A program made the translations under genes and the position numbers. Positions 59,586 to 64,000 of a stretch of 64,000 nt of DNA are shown in pieces (the stretch's first letter is position 1; the number at the start of each line of letters is the position of its first letter). The notes under the pieces were generated by a model. It was not told where the DNA came from, did no database searches, and worked only from the letters and a program-made list of their open reading frames with translations. The DNA is from Typha latifolia (Eukaryota > Streptophyta > Magnoliopsida > Poales > Typhaceae): contig CM034113.1 of assembly GCA_019914945.1 (NCBI GenBank), forward strand, positions 3,700,850-3,764,849. The letters are read 5' to 3'.

Positions 59586-60870
59586 GGTTGAGGGTATAGA
59601 TTTTGATGAGACATTTGCTCCTGTTGCTAGATTAGAATCTATTCGTATACTGCTTGCTATTGCTTGTCACTTAAAATTTAAATTGTTTCAAATGGATGTT
59701 AAAAGTGCTTTCTTGAATGGTACCTTGAATGAAGATGTTTATGTGGAACAACCGAAAGGGTTCGAAGATCAAAAATTTCCTTCCATGTGTTTAAACTGAA
59801 AAAGGCTCTCTACGGGCTTAAACAAGCTCCAAGAGCTTGGTATGAGAAGTTGACCACTTTTTTAGTGGATGCGGGGTTCACTCGAGGGGGAGTAGACAAG
59901 ACATTGTTCATTAGACGGTCGAACAGAAGTTTAGTTGTGGCACAAATATATGTGGATGACATTGTCTTCGGGGCAACGAGTCAATCGTTAGCTAAGGAGT
60001 TTGCTGATCTCATGCATAGTCATTTTGAGATGAGCATGATGGGTGAGTTGAAGTTCTTTTTGAGACTTCAAATTACTTAATTGGAAAGAGGGATATTTAT
60101 CGCTCAAACCAAGTATGCTAAGGATCTAGTGACTAAATTTGGTTTAGAAAATGCAAAACATGCTAGAACTCCTATGAGTACAACTACCAAACTAGGTTGA
60201 TCAGACACTGTATAGGAGCATGATTGGTAGTCTTTTGTACTTAATTGCTAGTAGACCTGACATTGCATTTAGCGTCGGTGTGTGTGCTAGGTTTTAGTCT
60301 GAACCTAAGGAGACACATTTGTATGCTGTGAAACGTATCATAAAATATGTCGGTGGCACAGTTGACTTAGGTATCTGGTTTACTTATGACTCGGGAGCTA
60401 TTATATCTGGATACACGGATTCTGATTGGGCAGGTTCATGTGATGATAGAAAGAGTACCTCTGGTGGATGTTTTTATATTAGAAACAATCTGGTTGCTTG
60501 GAACAGTAAGAAACAAAACTCGATATCTTTATCTACTGCGGAGGCCGAGTACATTGTAGCGGGTAGTTGTTGTTCTCAGTTACTATGGATGAAACAGATG
60601 GTCAAAGATTACGGCATTGAACAAGATACTATGGTGCTTTATTGTGACAACATGAGTGCTATTAATATATCGAAGAATCCTGTTCAACACTCGCGTACTA
60701 AACATATTGATATCCGACATCATTTCATACGCGAGTTAGTTGAAGACAAAATAATAGCACTAGAACATGTTGAGACAGAGAAACAGTTGGGTGATCCATT
60801 TACAAAACCTTTGGATTTATAGAGATTTGAGTATCTTCGTACTTCTTTAGGCATTTGTGCTTTGGATTGA
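59586..60870 (+). pseudogene. Copia RT and RNase H
   Basis: VEGIDFDETFAPVARLESIR, MDVKSAFLNGTLNEDVYVEQ, frameshift near 59788, LKKALYGLKQAPRAWYEKLT and AQIYVDDIVFGAT with the YVDD box (about 59949). Stops at 60078 and near 60200, then RNase H in another frame (60319-60822): GYTDSDWAGSCDDRKSTSG, LSTAEAEYI, LYCDNMSAI, RTKHIDIRHHFIRE. A stop at 60820 is followed by RFEYLRTSLGICALD, the usual end of SIRE pol, so the original stop was near 60868. Confidence 0.85.
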
Positions 60871-61009
60871 TTTTCTTTTTGTTTTGGTTTGCGTGTTTTG
60901 GTTTGCATGTTTCATTTTTTTTTATTTTCTTTTCGTTTTGTTTTAGGTTTTATTTACTCTGAAATTTTCTTTTGTTTTTAGTTTCAGATTTGTCGAGAGT
61001 GTTTGTCAT
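60871..61009 (+). other. 3' noncoding region of copia
   Basis: T-rich tail after pol, ending in an A-run at about 61008-61020. No polypurine tract plus LTR start recognised. Confidence 0.4.
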
Positions 61010-61485
61010 AAAAAAAAAAATTTTGATGCACTCCTAGATTCAATAATATACTCTTGACATATAAATATGATTTTTCTCTTGATTATGAGTTATTATAGTC
61101 AATTTTGTCATCTTGTAGTATATTGTATCATTTCTGAGTTATTCACTCTCTCAACTTCTATGATAATTATACTGAAATTAATGCACTCATAACGTGTGTA
61201 TATTCTCTCAACTTTTTACTTAAAAAAAAAAAGGGCGTTCGAACGCAGATTTTTGAGTTCAAACGCGGTGACTGGCGCGTTCGAACACGCAGACTGGTGC
61301 GTTCGAACGCACTCGAGGATTCTTTAAATATTGCGTCCGAACCCAAGGGTTTTCATCTTCCATCTTCCAAACCCTAGAAACCCATCATTTCCTCCCTCTC
61401 AAATCTTCAAGATCATGGTATTTTTCATCAAATTTCTCACTACAAACCCTTTTAGAGGGTAGTTCTCCTCTGGATCTTGCATCTC
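61010..61485 (+). repeat. Direct repeat unit 1 (noncoding, promoter-like)
   Basis: Near-identical to 63440-63710 over its last ~260 bases and loosely similar before that (TGCACT...ATACTCTTGA against 63285 onward). Contains AAAAAAAAAGGGCGTTCGAACGC, three more GTTCGAAC motifs, a TTTAAATATT box and a leader with CAAACCCTAGAAACCC. It breaks at 61485 (GGATCTTGCATCT) and is fused to the middle of a copia gag. Confidence 0.8.
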
Positions 61486-62830
61486 TTCAGAGGTTGACTA
61501 CTAGTTTTGAAACCCTGCGTATGGAGGAGAATGAGATATTTGATGAGTTATATGCAAAGCTGAGTGATATAGTCAACTCCAGTTTCAACCTAGGAGAAAA
61601 AATTCCTGAAAATAGAATTGTCCGTAAGATCCTTAGGTCTCTTCCAGAAAGGTTTCAGGCAAAAGTTACAGCTATTGAGGAAAGTAAGGATATCGATTCT
61701 ATGAAAGTTGAACAATTGGTAGGAAATCTACAAACATTTGAGTCCAGTCTTTCAAGACCGAGGAAGTCCAAAGGGATTGCCTTATCCACAGTTGAACAAA
61801 GTATAGAGGAGTCTGATGAGGAAGGTGATTTAGATGTTGAGATGTTGGCCATGTTCGTTAAAAAGTTCAATAAATTCTTTCGGAAGCCAAACAAGTTGAA
61901 TGCTGAAAAACTTGAGAAAAGCAAAGCTTTTCTCAAAAAGAAGAATACTGCAAGTTCGAACACAGGTGTGAGCAACAATGGTGTCAAACAGAAAATTAAG
62001 AATTTTGAGAATAAAGTTCGATGCTTTGAATGTTTTGGTTTTGGTCACATAGCACAAGAATGCCCTAATCGCCTTAAGAAGAAGGGTAAAGCTATGAAAG
62101 TTACTTGGGATGACTCGGATGAATCGATGATGATTCTGAAAAGACGAAGAAAACTTTGTAGCTTTTGCCTCTTCTCTACTTAATATTGATTCTCGTTATT
62201 GATACGATAGTACGGATGATCGGGATATGTTACCAAAGAAGAAGATGAATCTGAAATTCAAAAGGCATATAATGACCTGTACCTGGAGTCGTTTAAACTC
62301 AAGAAAAACAATCTTAGACTACATCAACGACTCAAGGTAATTGAACCAGAAAGAATTCAATTTGAGGAGAAGTACAAATTGGAGCTTGAACGTGTCAAAG
62401 ACCTTTCTGAACAACTTGACAATGCAAAAAATAAAATGAAGGTCTGATGAAATTGAACTAGAGCGATTGAATAATGAAGTGACATTTCTAAAAGGGAAGA
62501 ACAAACTTGATGAGATTCTAAAAGCTCAGATCTCTGGAAAAGACAGGTATGGTGTTGGATACACTAGTAATTCAAATAATAACAAAACTGTCTTTGTTTC
62601 TGCAGGTATACAAAAGGAAGAATACCTGAAGCCATCAACCGCATTTAAAAAGCAATCCTGGATGAATGATTCTAAACTGAAGTTGAATCTACAAACTAGT
62701 GAAACTTCGACGGTACCAAAGGTAAACTCTAGTCACACTCCTCGACAAAAGGTGAGTAGAAAAAGGTTTATTCCGACATGCTTTCATTGCGGCATTCTAG
62801 GTCATATTCGACCTCATTGCAAACTTTTGA
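61486..62830 (+). pseudogene. Second copia gag fragment
   Basis: Starts inside Gag at LQRLTTSFETLRMEENEIFD, closely matching 57020 onward. Zinc knuckle CFECFGFGHIAQEC at about 62021-62062; frameshift near 62125; coiled coil (YNDLYLESFKLKKNNLRLHQ, EEKYKLELERVKDLSEQLDN) at 62230-62460; stop at 62447; then GKDRYGVGYTSNSNNNKTVF and second knuckle CFHCGILGHIRPHC ending at 62828. This copy keeps the coiled coil that the 56648 copy lost. The first ~116 Gag residues and all pol are missing. Confidence 0.85.
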
Positions 62831-63284
62831 CCTTGATTTGCACAGTTTGACCTCATGCTTAGTCATCACAAATGTGTTCATAAAAGATCAATGAAAAGGG
62901 CTACAATGAGTTAGTGTGAAAGCCATCTTATTTAGAGTCCAGTTTGACTCAGTACATTTTTGCAAATTAAATAAAATTTTTTTGCTACTTGTGTATATAT
63001 TCTCGCACATTGTTTGATTTGTACTATAAGAAAATGGCTACCTACTCATGTGTGAAAGCCATCATTGCACCTATATGGTTTATGTATAAAAAAAATAATA
63101 CAGGAAAAATTCCTGTTCGGTTATGGCGAATAAGTCGAAAAGTGCAAATTTAAATACTAAGTCGGTTTGACTACTGTGTTGTATCATTGTTCAAATAGGA
63201 AAGTTTATTTAAGAAGAATGTTTCATATTATCTATGCTCACCTTGCATATGTATATTGTTATGATCAATCAAGATTAATTTAAT
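62831..63284. other. AT-rich segment between gag fragment and repeat unit 2
   Basis: No coding similarity. The phrase GTGTGAAAGCCATC occurs twice (62918 and 63050), hinting at an internal duplication. Possibly 3' noncoding sequence of the copia lineage. Confidence 0.3.
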
Positions 63285-64000
63285 TTTGAGTGATGCATTA
63301 GAATTGATTATAATATGCTCTTGATGATTTGATTGATCTGTGTATGACTTATTTTATTTGATTGTCATATTCTATGTCTTGAATCTATTTTGAATTTTCT
63401 AGAAGTGCATCTCCAAAAAGATTTTTTTGATTTTTTTTTTAGACTTTTTACTTAAAAAAAAAGGGCGTTCGAACGCAGATTTTTGAGTTCGAATGCGGTG
63501 ACTGGTGCGTTCGAACGCACAGACTGGTGCGTTCGAACGCACTCGAGGATTCTTTAAATATTGCGTCTGAACCCATGGGTTTTCATCTTCCATCTTCCAA
63601 ACCCTAGAAACCCATCATTTCCTCCCTCTCAAATCTTCAAGATCTTGATATTTTTCATCTAATTTCTCACTACAAACCCTTTTAGAGGGTAGTTCTCCTC
63701 CGGATCTTGCATCTTTCGGCCGAAGTTCTGAGTTTTTCTTCACTTTTGCGAGGTATGATCATCCATCAATTTTTCTATTTTTTTATTCAATTAAGTCTTT
63801 TGATCTTGATTGATTTCGTGCGTTTTCAAGTTTTGATCACGTTAAAGTTACTATCTTGATGTTTATTGTGTGATTGAACGTGATATCTTAGCGTTTTCAA
63901 GTGGTTGATGGATTTCATTTAGGGCCTTCATGGTTTCTTGATTTCTTTTTGATTTCTTGTTTTTTTTTGTTGCTTTGGGCATGTATTAAATCTTGCATCT
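63285..64000 (+). repeat. Direct repeat unit 2 (runs off the window)
   Basis: Contains the same GGGCGTTCGAACGC, TTTAAATATT box and CAAACCCTAGAAACCC leader as unit 1, then continues beyond the unit-1 breakpoint (TTTCGGCCGAAGTTCTGAG onward). It could be the LTR or 5' leader of the next element, or a captured host promoter; the window ends before this can be settled. Confidence 0.6.

Larger units (their letters stand above)
55727..60870 (+). mobile_element. SIRE/Maximus-like Ty1/copia retrotransposon, degenerate
   Basis: 5' LTR 55727-56621, primer site, one gag-pol in copia order (Gag, protease, integrase, RT, RNase H) from 56648 to about 60870. It carries in-frame stops, at least three frameshifts and deletions in the gag coiled coil and integrase C-terminus. 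Gag (LGEKIPENRIVRKILRSLPE) and the two zinc-knuckle layout indicate the SIRE/Maximus lineage. No matching 3' LTR was found in the window; left flank before the LTR is GCGTG. Confidence 0.85.

Overview
This is nuclear DNA of a flowering plant: one intron-containing plant gene sits in a dense, nested field of LTR retrotransposons. I cannot name the species from the sequence. No rRNA, tRNA, CRISPR array, prokaryotic operon or organellar gene is visible.

The only ordinary host gene is at about 23.1-25.7 kb on the + strand. It is a four-exon papain-family cysteine protease of the RD19/cathepsin F-like type. All catalytic residues are present and every intron is GT-AG. Its ~1.1 kb upstream flank has a G-box/ABRE-like site, and a Tourist-like MITE lies further upstream.

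The rest can be read as layers. (1) 0-6 kb: a truncated reverse chromovirus LTR, then two copies of a very long (3.1 kb) TGTAAC...GTTACA LTR; a third copy (27.9-31.1 kb) and a fourth, inverted one (41.7-46.0 kb) have perfect 5-bp target duplications. (2) 6-21 kb: a decayed Ty3/gypsy pol (G1) split by two later insertions, a 4.4-kb non-autonomous chromovirus (E2, 6257-10697, TSD CAACG) and an 8-kb Tekay/Del-like element (T, about 11316-19438). (3) 26.3-41.6 kb: a GGCCCG-rich repeat, an old LTR, and a reverse chromovirus (R1) interrupted by a 3.1-kb LTR and by element F (32952-38430, TSD GTGCT), which itself carries a solo LTR (TSD GAAGT). (4) 41.6-51.5 kb: an LTR of a decayed reverse element (R3) interrupted by 3.1-kb LTR copy 4 and by R2 (46493-51284, TSD CCAAA), a copy with only one LTR. 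(5) 51.5-55.7 kb: gypsy gag/protease pieces (P) split by a solo LTR (TSD CCGCC). (6) 55.7 kb to the end: a degenerate SIRE/Maximus-like Ty1/copia element followed by a rearranged second copia gag.

The chromoviruses look like non-autonomous derivatives of one family: E2, R2 and F lost the integrase core, R1 lost protease-RT, and all keep the chromodomain. Two patterns are not explained by a standard annotation: a CpG-rich palindrome, GCGTTCGAACGC, recurring in LTRs of unrelated gypsy and copia families, and repeated tRNA-primer-binding motifs (TGGTATCAGAGCC) inside the 3' ends of several LTRs, including one tandem array. Boundaries were read by eye; those supported by a target duplication are firm, the others approximate.
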